Source: JAJTCH01 sp040386195
Lineage (GTDB): Bacteria; Pseudomonadota; Alphaproteobacteria; Rickettsiales; UBA1997
Assembly (NCBI GenBank): GCA_040386195.1
Contig: JAZKFV010000016.1
Coordinates: 1-32,748, forward strand
DNA: 32,748 nucleotides
Direction of reading: 5' to 3'
Shown here: positions 14,967-24,030 of the stretch, piece after piece
Layout of the letters: each line of letters starts with the position of its first letter
Numbering within the stretch: position 1 is the stretch's first letter
Translations under genes and position numbers: made by a program
Notes under the pieces: generated by a model
Seen by the model: the letters and a program-made list of their open reading frames with translations, nothing else
What the model was told of the DNA's origin: nothing
The model's database searches: none

Positions 14967-17660
14967 ATGTTAAAATTCACTAGCGGCTTTGTTGCTGCAA
15001 TCTTATTTTTTATTACCCAATCTTTTGCCCTTGACATTTCGTCAATTCAAACTGGCAATATCAATTTAGGAACCAGCCCTTCAGCAATTCTCAACCTTAA
15101 TAATGGCGGCGTTCTCAATGGCAATTTGACGATGGGCAATTCTGAACAAATTACCAATTTTAATGGTGGAGTTTTAAACGGAACTATTAATGGCGCCGGA
15201 AAAGTGGTGATTTTTGCCACCACTAATTTAGGCGGAAATATTGGCGGTAGCACGGCGATTACAGCTTTAAATATTAATTCAATTTTAAATACCAACACCA
15301 GAAATATTACCACCACCACAATTACAATTGCTGATAACGGCACTTTGAATTATGGCGGCGGAACTTTGGTAGCAGAGATTCAAGGAGAAAGATCGGGAGT
15401 TGGTAATTTTGTTTTTAATAACACCAAAACTGCTAATTTTAATATTGGGCAAACCAATCAACTCGCCAACATTAATATTGTTGATTCAATCACCGTAACC
15501 TTGGGCGGCAATATTGCTGCAACCGCAATTAATATTGGCAATGGCAATAGCGGCAGACTCAAATCAGACGGCAAAAATATTAGTGCCAGTAATATTAATC
15601 TTGCTCAAGGCGCAATTTTAGAAATTAGTTCCGGCAGTTTAATTAACGGCGCAATCAATGGTAATGTGAGCGGCAATGGCATTGTCCAATTTTCAGGAAG
15701 TTCCTTCACTCAAAATAATTCTCTAGGCGCAACAATAAAATTAGCTCAAATTTTAATATCTAACGAAACAACTCTAAATATTAACGACGATGTAATTTTT
15801 AATGCCGATGATATAACCATTGGCGAAGGCTTAAGCGGTGCAATTGGTGCGCCGGTTTTAAACCAAAATAACGGCACAGTTGGAGCTGATTTGAATTCAC
15901 AAATTCGCCTCAACACTGATTCAACTTTTAATTATAATGGCGGAATCATCAACGGCACAATTCGCGGCACTTCTTCTAATAAAGGCACGCTGAATATTAA
16001 TCACGATTACACCAATAATTTTGAAATAGGAAAAAGTTTTGACTTGGCAAATTTGAATATTGCCAACGGCAAAACTTTGACCGCCAACGCCAATATTTCT
16101 GCCAATAATATTAATGTTGCTGGTAATTTAAATTTAAGCAGCTCTGCAAAAATAATCACCGGAAATTTAACAACCTCAGGCGGCGCGGCGATTATTGATC
16201 TAGGAAATTATAGTCACACAATTTCTGGAAATTTTACTACTTTTAGCGGTGATATTTTAAAATTAAACGCGCTGAATAATTCTAATGTTGGTAATCTGAA
16301 AATCGCCGGTAACGCCGTAATTGCTGATGGCGTTGATCTAAAAATTTCTTTTGATTCCAATCAAGGTTATCTCTCTGACGGCACTAATTTTGCTATTATT
16401 TCTGCGGCTTTAGGAGAAATTAATGTGATTGATGACGCTAATATTGATGTTAATAATTTAGGTTCTAATCAATCTGGTCTTTTAACTTTTCATACTAAAA
16501 AATCTGGAAATAATTTGCTTTTAATCGTTGATAGAAAAGGTGCTGAAACTTTTACCGATAATAAATCTGCGGCAACTATTTATAAAACTATCGATCAAGT
16601 TGGATCATCTGCAACTGGAGAATTAAGGAGTTTGCAAAAATTTATTGATAGCCCAATAACCAATAATGCACAAAAAGAAGCGGCTCTAAAATCGACCATT
16701 CCACAAAATAATCAGGATCTTAATAACAGCTCTTATAATTCAGCCAAAGCTTCAGTTGGCGTTTCTGAGGCAAGGTTGCAAAATGTTTTGCTCAAACAAA
16801 ATAACTTTGCTTATGACAAAATTTTTGACAGCCAAGCAATTTGGTTGCAAGGTTTTCAAACTTCTGCCAAGCAAGAAAATGTTGGTGATTTTGCTGGATA
16901 TAATTATTTCAATCACGGTTTGGCAATTGGCATTGATCAAGAAATTATTGAAGATTTGCGCTTAGGAATTTCCGCCAGCCTTGCCAATGCCAATGTTAAA
17001 TCAACCAGCGCCAATAAAAGAGAAACTGTTATTGATAGTTACCAATTCAATCTTTACAGCGGCTATAATTTTGCGCCATATTTTATGAGTGGAATTTTGG
17101 GAATGGCGATTAATCAATATAATTCCATCAGAACAATGCCTGAGCTTGGCTTAATTGCTGGCGCAAAATATGGTGGGCAAACTTATATTGCCAAATTTGA
17201 AACCGGAATGATTCAAAAGTTGGATTATAATTTGGTTTTAACTTCAAAAATTAGCTTAACTGCAGCCCAAAACCAAATTGCTACCTACAACGAATCTGGC
17301 GCAGGAACTTTGAACTTAAATGTTAGTAATGAACATAATAATTTTCTTGAAGGACGAGTTGGTGGTGATTTGAACCATAATGGTTTAGAAATTTTATCCG
17401 CTAAAATTAAACCAAAAATCAAACTAAGTTATGGTTATGATTTTCTAGCGCAAAGCCAATCTTCGCGCAACCGTTTTCAAGGTCAAAGCAGCTCATTTGA
17501 AATTAAAAATTCCAATATTGATAAAGCTAGTTTGAAATATGGTTTGGGTTTTGATGTTTGTGTGCAGGAAGGAATTTTTTTGGCAGCGGATTATGATGTT
17601 GAAGAAAAAGCCAACTATAAATCCAACTCCGGCTCGCTTTATTTACGTTATGATTTTTGA
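14967..17660 (+). CDS. Autotransporter with beta-helical passenger and outer-membrane barrel
   Basis: A type V secreted surface protein of 897 residues. It begins with a Sec signal peptide (MLKFTSGFVAAILFFITQSFA, cleavage near residue 22). A passenger of about 500 residues follows, rich in Asn, Gly, Ile and Thr with short strand-turn repeats typical of a right-handed beta-helix. Longer units recur, such as LNGTINGAGK and INGTIRGTSS, or FNIGQTNQLANINI (near 158) and FEIGKSFDLANLNI (near 351). A helical linker (about 530-620, AATIYKTIDQVGSSATGELRSL onward) leads to a C-terminal barrel starting near WLQGFQ at 626, with GIDQEIIEDLRLGISASLA and alternating strands. The final residues LRYDF end in the aromatic typical of outer-membrane proteins. 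It is probably an adhesin, comparable to Rickettsia Sca proteins in architecture but with a passenger I do not recognise. Confidence 0.9.
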   Translation: MLKFTSGFVAAILFFITQSFALDISSIQTGNINLGTSPSAILNLNNGGVLNGNLTMGNSEQITNFNGGVLNGTINGAGKVVIFATTNLGGNIGGSTAITALNINSILNTNTRNITTTTITIADNGTLNYGGGTLVAEIQGERSGVGNFVFNNTKTANFNIGQTNQLANINIVDSITVTLGGNIAATAINIGNGNSGRLKSDGKNISASNINLAQGAILEISSGSLINGAINGNVSGNGIVQFSGSSFTQNNSLGATIKLAQILISNETTLNINDDVIFNADDITIGEGLSGAIGAPVLNQNNGTVGADLNSQIRLNTDSTFNYNGGIINGTIRGTSSNKGTLNINHDYTNNFEIGKSFDLANLNIANGKTLTANANISANNINVAGNLNLSSSAKIITGNLTTSGGAAIIDLGNYSHTISGNFTTFSGDILKLNALNNSNVGNLKIAGNAVIADGVDLKISFDSNQGYLSDGTNFAIISAALGEINVIDDANIDVNNLGSNQSGLLTFHTKKSGNNLLLIVDRKGAETFTDNKSAATIYKTIDQVGSSATGELRSLQKFIDSPITNNAQKEAALKSTIPQNNQDLNNSSYNSAKASVGVSEARLQNVLLKQNNFAYDKIFDSQAIWLQGFQTSAKQENVGDFAGYNYFNHGLAIGIDQEIIEDLRLGISASLANANVKSTSANKRETVIDSYQFNLYSGYNFAPYFMSGILGMAINQYNSIRTMPELGLIAGAKYGGQTYIAKFETGMIQKLDYNLVLTSKISLTAAQNQIATYNESGAGTLNLNVSNEHNNFLEGRVGGDLNHNGLEILSAKIKPKIKLSYGYDFLAQSQSSRNRFQGQSSSFEIKNSNIDKASLKYGLGFDVCVQEGIFLAADYDVEEKANYKSNSGSLYLRYDF

Positions 17661-17772
17661 TGATTTTGTTTTATTATAACGCACAATAGAAAGTGTTATT
17701 GAATAATAAAAATTAGTAATTTAAGTTTAAAAAATCCTCCAACCAAAACAAGCAAACCAAAATCAAAAAATT

Positions 17773-18216
17773 ATGAAATTATTACAATCAGCATCAAATT
17801 ACCGCAACCTCAGAGGCTTAGTTTTTTTTGTTTCTTTGTGCATTTTAATTACCACAACTACAAACCAAGCTAATGCCAATATGTTTAATAGATTTAAGAA
17901 AGGGTTTTATTTCGAGAAATATGGCGACAGCGAGGATGCTAGGGTTAGTGGTGATGGTGGAGGAGTAAGAAAAGCCTTGTTAAAACTTCATCCAATTGGA
18001 AGTGATGTTAGGGAATTGGTGAAAACGCTGGAGAAGGCGGGGGCAAAATGTTATGATACTAATTATATTTTAGATAATACCGGCAGCAGAGTTAATGCAA
18101 AAGGATGTCAATATGTAGAATGGGGAATTTTATTTGATACACATTGGAGAGCTGGAGCCGATTACGATGATAATTTTTTAATTACCAAAATATATTCTGG
18201 CTCTGGCATAAAATAA
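17773..18216 (+). CDS. Small secreted protein of unknown function
   Basis: The family is not recognised. The 147-residue protein has a long signal peptide: a basic start, the hydrophobic core LVFFVSLCILITTTT, and a probable cleavage after NQANA near residue 36. There is no lipobox cysteine at that site, so a soluble periplasmic or exported protein is more likely than a lipoprotein. The mature part is about 110 residues, with a conserved-looking helix segment LLKLHPIGSDVRELVKTLEKAGAKCYD, two cysteines that could form a disulfide (KCYD and KGCQYVEW) and a C-terminal strand region ending LITKIYSGSGIK. The order of helix then strands, with IGSDVRELVKTLE, recalls BamE/SmpA-like folds, but I cannot confirm this. 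It sits between the autotransporter and the RTX gene in the same orientation, so a role at the surface or in secretion is an inference from position. Confidence 0.72.
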   Translation: MKLLQSASNYRNLRGLVFFVSLCILITTTTNQANANMFNRFKKGFYFEKYGDSEDARVSGDGGGVRKALLKLHPIGSDVRELVKTLEKAGAKCYDTNYILDNTGSRVNAKGCQYVEWGILFDTHWRAGADYDDNFLITKIYSGSGIK

Positions 18217-18262
18217 CTCATTATAAATTTATTATTTTTTTAACAACTAATTCACCAAAATT

Positions 18263-21200
18263 ATGACAAACGCAAAAATCGAAATCAAAGCAAGAGATGT
18301 GAATGGATCTCACGGAATCGCTCAACATATGTATATTCTTTATACCAACGAGGCTGGTGTGAAAAGAGTGCTCAGTGCATTTCCAGAACATAACACGGTT
18401 CTGAGGTCTTTATTTGATGATATTGTTGTTGTTTATAAGAATTATAATATTAATGATTCTGATGACTTTCCAAAACTCGGTGAATTCCCCCATCCATCCA
18501 AAATTTTATTTGAAGGAACCGATATTGAAGTTTCTGCTAAAATTAATCTCGCCCTAGCCGAAATGAGTCGCATCAACTCTCAAGGCTACGACTACAACTT
18601 TCCAATCTATGAAGCAATTCTTCCCAATTCTTCTTGGTCCGAACTAAACAAACAGAACAGTAATACGGTTGCAATGTATCTAGCTGCTTCAATGGGCTTA
18701 CAAAGTGGAGTAATTGATTTTGTAAATGATTATTATCTTAATGTTCCAGGATATTTTGCCACTCTAAATCATTCTCCTTTTGAAAAAAACATGACATCTT
18801 TAGTGCAAGCGCTAGAACAAATTGGAAATCAAGTTCATCAAGGCACAGCAGAAATTTTATCAATTTTTATTGATAAAATAATTGTTAATTTTAAAGAACC
18901 AACGACCCCAACCAACAACTTCATTGAACAAAACACTGACTTTTTTCACTCTTTACTTCAAACCTCAATTGGTGACGGCTTTACAATAAAATACGGAACT
19001 GATGGTGGTGATATTTTCTTAACTTCACAAGGCGGGCATTTAATTATTGGTGGCGATGGTTCTGATACCGCCAATTATTCCTCTGCTCAAATTGGCATTG
19101 ATGCTGATATGGGGGCGCATAGCGTTATTGTTGGTTATAGCTCTGCACCAGATGGTGCAATTGCTAATCAAGATATTTTAGTTGATATAGAAAACATCAC
19201 TGGCTCTAATTTCGGAGATATAATTCTGGGTGATAGCAATAATAATATTATAATTGCTCACGATGGAAATGATGAGCTTGATGGTGGTGATGGTGTTGAT
19301 ATGATTTATGGTGGTAGAGGAAATGATGTGTTGGATGGTGGTGATGGTGATGATTATTTATTCGGCGGCGGGTCGCAAAATACTGGCGCTAATGAGGACG
19401 AAGATATTTTAAGAGGTGGAGATGGTAATGATCATTTAATTGCTGATGACCAAACATCTCTTTTGAATAATATAGTTGGTTTTAAAATTGGTAGTAATGA
19501 TATTTTGGAAGGTGGCAAAGGTGATGATTATTTATCCGGTTTTAATGGTGACGATAGCTATATATACAATATTGGTGATGGCAAAGATATTATTGAGGAA
19601 CATGGTAATTATATACCATTTTACTCATATGGTGATGTTCATATCCAAAATTTCAACCCTGATGATTACCATAATCACGATGTGATAATGTTTGGTCAGG
19701 GAATTAATAAGGAAGACATTTTATTTTCTACCGATAATGGTTCTTTGGTTATTACTTTTGCCAACAATCCCAATGATCAAATCACTATTAAAGACGGGTT
19801 AATTGGTGATAAAAACCGCATTGAAACCTTAAAGTTTTTTGATGGACAAACCATCGACTTGTCTAATCTTGATTTATTTACCTTCAATTTTAATGGCAGT
19901 GAAGGAAATGATATGATTATTGGTTCCGATTATTTTGATATAGTCAATTCTGGTGGTGGTGATGACAATATTAACACTGCTGGTAATAATGACATAATTG
20001 ATGCTGGTATCGGCAATGATAAAATTGACGCTGGAAACGGAAACGATTATGTGGTTGCAGGAGAGGGGGATGATGAAGTAAATACAGGAAATGGAAACGA
20101 TTATGTGGTTGCAGGAGAGGGAGATGATAAAATAAATACAGGAAATGGATATGATATTATAAAAGCTGGCAAAGGAGATGACATTATATACGGAGGCAAT
20201 GATTGGGAAAATATTGCAGTAGATGATAATGATTACATTATTGAATCAACAATTGGGCGCGATACTTATATTTACAATGTTGATGATGGTAAAGATATTA
20301 TCGATGAGCAACAAAGTGGTCTTAGTGATAAAATAATATTTGGGCAGGGAATTCTCAAAGAAGATTTGCTGTTTTTCAAATCTGGAGAAGATTTGTTAAT
20401 TAAATTTAAAAACAACGATAGCGACCAAATAATCATCAAGAATCAACTCTCTAATTTGGAGCACGATTATCAGAGTTCTCAATTTTTTCAAATAGAGACT
20501 CTGGAATTTTTTGATGGCGTGGTTATTGATTTAACAAAAATAAATTCAATCACTATGCTTTATAATAGTGATAATGCGCAAATTGAAGGTGATGATTATC
20601 AAGATTCAATCATTGCTGGCGATTCGGATAACCAGATCAATAGCTATTATGGAGATGATTATATTGATGCTGGTGCTGGAAATGATGTGATTTATGCCAG
20701 TGAAGGAGATGATATGATTATTGCTGGCAAGGGTAATGATACTATTTATGGTGGTGATGAAAGTTACATCTATGGTGAATTTAAAGATAACGACACCTAT
20801 GTGTATAATATTGGTGATGGTCAGGATGTAATATATGATTATCATGGCAGCGAAAGTGGTGGCGACATTAAAGAAACTGGGCGGGATCGTATTATTTTTG
20901 GTGAGGGAATAGCTGCTAGTGATCTAATATTTTCAGTAGCTAATGGTGATATTGTGATTAATTTCAATAACAGACCAGAAGATCAAATTACCATCAAAAA
21001 AGTGTTTTACAGCAACATTAGTCAAATTGAAATTTTGCAATTTGCCGACGGTAATATTTTGAATTTGAATGATATTGATTCGATTTCTATTACTCAAAAT
21101 GGTGATGAGTTTAGCAATGTTCTTAAAGGATCGGGTTATATTGATATTATTTCTGGCAATCAAGGTAATGATGAAATTTATGGTTATGAAGGTAATGATA

Positions 21201-24001
21201 TAATTTCTGGCGGCGAGGGCGATGATTACTTAGCTGGCGGTAATGATTTTATTGACTATATTTTTGATCAAGATGGTAATATTACTGGCATTAGTTCCTC
21301 AAGCGATTCTTATCTATACAATATTGGTGATGGCAAGGATATTATTGATGAGCAAGGTGGACGATATAATAACAACGATAAAATCATTTTCGGCGAAGGA
21401 ATAGAGGGGGAAGATTTATTATTTTCTACCAACGATTCTGGAGATTTAATCATCAATTTTTTTGGTAGTGAAAACGACCAAATCAACATCAAAGAATTTT
21501 TCATTTCAAATAATAACCAGATTGAAACTATCCAATTTGCCGATAATTCAACATTAGACATAAAAGATTTTAACCTAGGTAGCCAAGAAGGTGATATTGA
21601 AATTACTGGGAGCGCTGATAACGATAATCTATTTGGATCTGGCTTGAACAACATAATATCTGGCCTGCAAGGTGATGATTATCTAGCGGGAGAATCTGGC
21701 TTAGACACCTACATTTACAACAGCGGTGATGGCAATGATGTAATTTATGATTACGATTTTGCTAACAATAAAATTGTTTTTGGTGCCGGCATTTCTAAAG
21801 ATGATGTGATTTTACAGATGGATAATGTGTATTATAGTTTGATAATTAAATTCAATAATCAAGACGGGCAAATTACGGTTTTAAATCACTTTTACCAAGC
21901 TGGTGCCACAATTTCCACTTTGCAATTTCAAGATGGTGAAATTGATTTGACTGCAGTTGATAACATCGTCATCACTCAAAATGGTAATAGCGAAGATGAA
22001 TATTTTTCCGATACCTATTATCAAAACAACATTAATGCTGGTGATGGAGATGATGAAATTGATATTTATCATCAAAGCAATACAGCAGTCTCTACCGGAG
22101 CAGGCAACGATATCATTTATATTTCTCAAAATAGCAGCCAAATCACTACTATTAACGATTTTTCTATTGAGGACAAAATCAATCTGTTTGATTTTGAAAT
22201 TACCGATATTAACACAATTGCCAGTCAGCAAGGTAATGACGTGGTTTTAGATTTGGGCGATAATCAAAAAATAATTCTTAAAAATTTTAACATTAACAAT
22301 CTGAATAATAATCAATTTGAATTACCAATATTTGGTGGAGAAGGTGACGATTTAATAGTTGGTAATCAGGGCGATAATTTGATTGATGCTGGCAATGGCA
22401 ACAATCAAATTCAAAGTTTTGCAGGTGATGATGATATTCTTAGCGGCGATGGCAATGATATAATTGATGCTGGTTTGGGCTATAATTATATAGAATCGGG
22501 AGCTGGAAATGATAGAATTTCTACCACAAGTGGCGATGACACAATTTTTGCCGGTGAAGGTGATGATATAATTTCCTCTGGCGCTGGTAATGATTATATT
22601 GAGGGCGGAGCAGGATCAGATAAATTTATAATTACCGCCGAAAATATTGATGGTCAAACCACCATTGCTGATTTTGAATTTAACAACCTTAATGAAAAAA
22701 TTGATCTTTCCGCTTTTACTAACATTCGCAATTTCAACGATTTAATCATCACCGAAGGCTCGGCAATTATTAATCTTTTTAATGGTCAAATCATTCACAT
22801 TTTAAATGCAAGGCCAGAAGATATGAAAGCAGAAAACTTTATCTTCTATAACGCCCAATCATCCCACGACATCCAAAACACCATCACCGGCACCAACTCC
22901 AAAGACACCCTAACCGGCACCAACCTCAACGACCAAATATCAGGCGGTGCTAATGCTGATATTCTTTATGGTGGTCTAGGCAATGATACTTTATTAGGCG
23001 GCTCCAGCGACGACATCCTAATCGGCGGAGAAGGCTCCGACATATTAGACGGCGGCACTGCAATCGACACCGCTTCTTATAATGATTCCAACGCTGCAGT
23101 AATCGTCAACCTAACAACTAACATCAACCAAGAAAACACCGCCCAAGGCGGAACTGCTCAAGGTGACACTTTCATCAACATCGAAAACCTCATTGGCTCC
23201 AACTTCAACGATAACCTAACCGGCAACAACCTTAACAATGTAATTGACGGCGGATCAGGCAATGACATTATCAATGGCGGAGCCGGCAACGACAAAATCA
23301 TCGGTGGAGCCGGAGCGGATATTATTGATGGTGGAGATGGAATTGACACCATCCACTATACCAGTTCCAATAGTGCAGTTAATATCAATTTATCAACCAA
23401 TGTTAACCAAGGTGGAACCGCACAAGGCGACACCTTCACCAACATAGAAAACATCACCGGTTCAGACTTTAGTGATAATCTAACCGGCGATAACAATAAC
23501 AACCTAATCTATGGTGGAGCTGGAAACGACAATATCTTCGGACAAGACGGTAATGATACTTTATATGGTGGAGCTCATAACGACATCATTAACGGTAATA
23601 ATGGTAATGACAAACTCATTGGTGATACCGGTAATGATATTTTAATTGGTGGAGCAGGAGCTGATAATTTAACTGGAGGAGCAGGTAGAGATTCGTTTGT
23701 CTTTAACTTTTTTAGTGAGAGTTCAGCTACTATTGATACTAATAACATCACCAACATCGACACCATCACCGACTTCAAATCTGGTGAAGATAAAATCGAT
23801 CTACATAACTTAAATCTTCTCAACCACAATATCAGCTTTGATAACAACCCTAATGATGATCAAACTCCAGAAGGTCTAAGCTATCATTTTGATAATGACA
23901 ATAATACTGTCATTGAACATCATGATGGTAATCAGGATCATGATTTTGCAATTAAAATAGTTGGTAAAGTTGATTTGGGGGGTGGAGATTTTGGGTTTTA
24001 A
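18263..24001 (+). CDS. Giant RTX calcium-binding protein, probable type I secretion substrate
   Basis: A 1,912-residue acidic protein with many GGxGxDxxx-type nonapeptides (for example GGRGNDVLDGGDGDDYL near 350), which form calcium-binding parallel beta-rolls outside the cell. Domains in order: an N-terminal non-RTX domain of about 220 residues with no signal peptide, containing His22 and QNSNTVAMYLAASMGL (Asn132-Asn134); a first RTX block (about 250-400); and five modules of the haemolysin-type calcium-binding-related kind, each pairing a YIYNIGDGKDII-like strand with IIFGQGI..EDLLF and IETLQFADG. These lie near residues 430-530, 664-758, 843-936, 1014-1101 and 1147-1230, separated by RTX stretches. 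Two serralysin-type DF...EKIDLS segments follow (near 1295 and 1465), then further RTX modules, and a C-terminal ITDFKSGEDKIDLHNL region that probably holds the type I signal. No type I transporter genes are in the window. It is likely an adhesin or exoprotein; whether the N-terminal domain is enzymatic is unknown. Confidence 0.92.
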   Translation: MTNAKIEIKARDVNGSHGIAQHMYILYTNEAGVKRVLSAFPEHNTVLRSLFDDIVVVYKNYNINDSDDFPKLGEFPHPSKILFEGTDIEVSAKINLALAEMSRINSQGYDYNFPIYEAILPNSSWSELNKQNSNTVAMYLAASMGLQSGVIDFVNDYYLNVPGYFATLNHSPFEKNMTSLVQALEQIGNQVHQGTAEILSIFIDKIIVNFKEPTTPTNNFIEQNTDFFHSLLQTSIGDGFTIKYGTDGGDIFLTSQGGHLIIGGDGSDTANYSSAQIGIDADMGAHSVIVGYSSAPDGAIANQDILVDIENITGSNFGDIILGDSNNNIIIAHDGNDELDGGDGVDMIYGGRGNDVLDGGDGDDYLFGGGSQNTGANEDEDILRGGDGNDHLIADDQTSLLNNIVGFKIGSNDILEGGKGDDYLSGFNGDDSYIYNIGDGKDIIEEHGNYIPFYSYGDVHIQNFNPDDYHNHDVIMFGQGINKEDILFSTDNGSLVITFANNPNDQITIKDGLIGDKNRIETLKFFDGQTIDLSNLDLFTFNFNGSEGNDMIIGSDYFDIVNSGGGDDNINTAGNNDIIDAGIGNDKIDAGNGNDYVVAGEGDDEVNTGNGNDYVVAGEGDDKINTGNGYDIIKAGKGDDIIYGGNDWENIAVDDNDYIIESTIGRDTYIYNVDDGKDIIDEQQSGLSDKIIFGQGILKEDLLFFKSGEDLLIKFKNNDSDQIIIKNQLSNLEHDYQSSQFFQIETLEFFDGVVIDLTKINSITMLYNSDNAQIEGDDYQDSIIAGDSDNQINSYYGDDYIDAGAGNDVIYASEGDDMIIAGKGNDTIYGGDESYIYGEFKDNDTYVYNIGDGQDVIYDYHGSESGGDIKETGRDRIIFGEGIAASDLIFSVANGDIVINFNNRPEDQITIKKVFYSNISQIEILQFADGNILNLNDIDSISITQNGDEFSNVLKGSGYIDIISGNQGNDEIYGYEGNDIISGGEGDDYLAGGNDFIDYIFDQDGNITGISSSSDSYLYNIGDGKDIIDEQGGRYNNNDKIIFGEGIEGEDLLFSTNDSGDLIINFFGSENDQINIKEFFISNNNQIETIQFADNSTLDIKDFNLGSQEGDIEITGSADNDNLFGSGLNNIISGLQGDDYLAGESGLDTYIYNSGDGNDVIYDYDFANNKIVFGAGISKDDVILQMDNVYYSLIIKFNNQDGQITVLNHFYQAGATISTLQFQDGEIDLTAVDNIVITQNGNSEDEYFSDTYYQNNINAGDGDDEIDIYHQSNTAVSTGAGNDIIYISQNSSQITTINDFSIEDKINLFDFEITDINTIASQQGNDVVLDLGDNQKIILKNFNINNLNNNQFELPIFGGEGDDLIVGNQGDNLIDAGNGNNQIQSFAGDDDILSGDGNDIIDAGLGYNYIESGAGNDRISTTSGDDTIFAGEGDDIISSGAGNDYIEGGAGSDKFIITAENIDGQTTIADFEFNNLNEKIDLSAFTNIRNFNDLIITEGSAIINLFNGQIIHILNARPEDMKAENFIFYNAQSSHDIQNTITGTNSKDTLTGTNLNDQISGGANADILYGGLGNDTLLGGSSDDILIGGEGSDILDGGTAIDTASYNDSNAAVIVNLTTNINQENTAQGGTAQGDTFINIENLIGSNFNDNLTGNNLNNVIDGGSGNDIINGGAGNDKIIGGAGADIIDGGDGIDTIHYTSSNSAVNINLSTNVNQGGTAQGDTFTNIENITGSDFSDNLTGDNNNNLIYGGAGNDNIFGQDGNDTLYGGAHNDIINGNNGNDKLIGDTGNDILIGGAGADNLTGGAGRDSFVFNFFSESSATIDTNNITNIDTITDFKSGEDKIDLHNLNLLNHNISFDNNPNDDQTPEGLSYHFDNDNNTVIEHHDGNQDHDFAIKIVGKVDLGGGDFGF
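20041..20148 (+). repeat. Two tandem 54-bp units inside the RTX gene
   Basis: Positions 20041-20094 and 20095-20148 are direct repeats of 54 bp, differing at only three bases by eye (all G to A in the second copy). They encode two copies of an 18-residue unit, NDYVVAGEGDDEVNTGNG and NDYVVAGEGDDKINTGNG, equal to two RTX nonapeptides. The other RTX units in the gene are far more diverged in DNA, so this looks like a recent in-frame duplication. Confidence 0.9.
23063..23500 (+). repeat. Duplicated module of about 90 residues near the RTX C-terminus
   Basis: Two protein modules share the order IDT-x-Y, AV(I/N)(V/I)NL(T/S)TN, NQ, GGTAQGDTF-x-NIEN, GS-x-F-x-DNLTG, followed by RTX repeats. The first lies at about 23063-23240 and the second at about 23342-23500. 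A more distant third version occurs near the start of the RTX region (SDTANYSSAQIGI to DIENITGSNFGD, about 19060-19220). The two C-terminal copies have diverged in DNA but keep stretches such as GATAACCTAACCGGC-like sequence. Confidence 0.75.
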
Positions 24002-24030
24002 AAAATGCCAAAAATCTCTAAAAAATTCTG

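Noticed and set aside
21881..22231. Open frame of 116 codons on the minus strand opposite the RTX gene (with others at 20606-20845, 21310-21654 and 23575-23847)
   Set aside because: The composition mirrors the repetitive RTX coding strand (runs of Ile, Asn, Ser, Pro, Leu); no family-like motif, and the sense gene is intact.
19264..23700. Short regular repeats that could be mistaken for a CRISPR or satellite array
   Set aside because: They are nonapeptide-coding RTX units in one continuous frame, too diverged in DNA for direct repeats, and without spacer structure.
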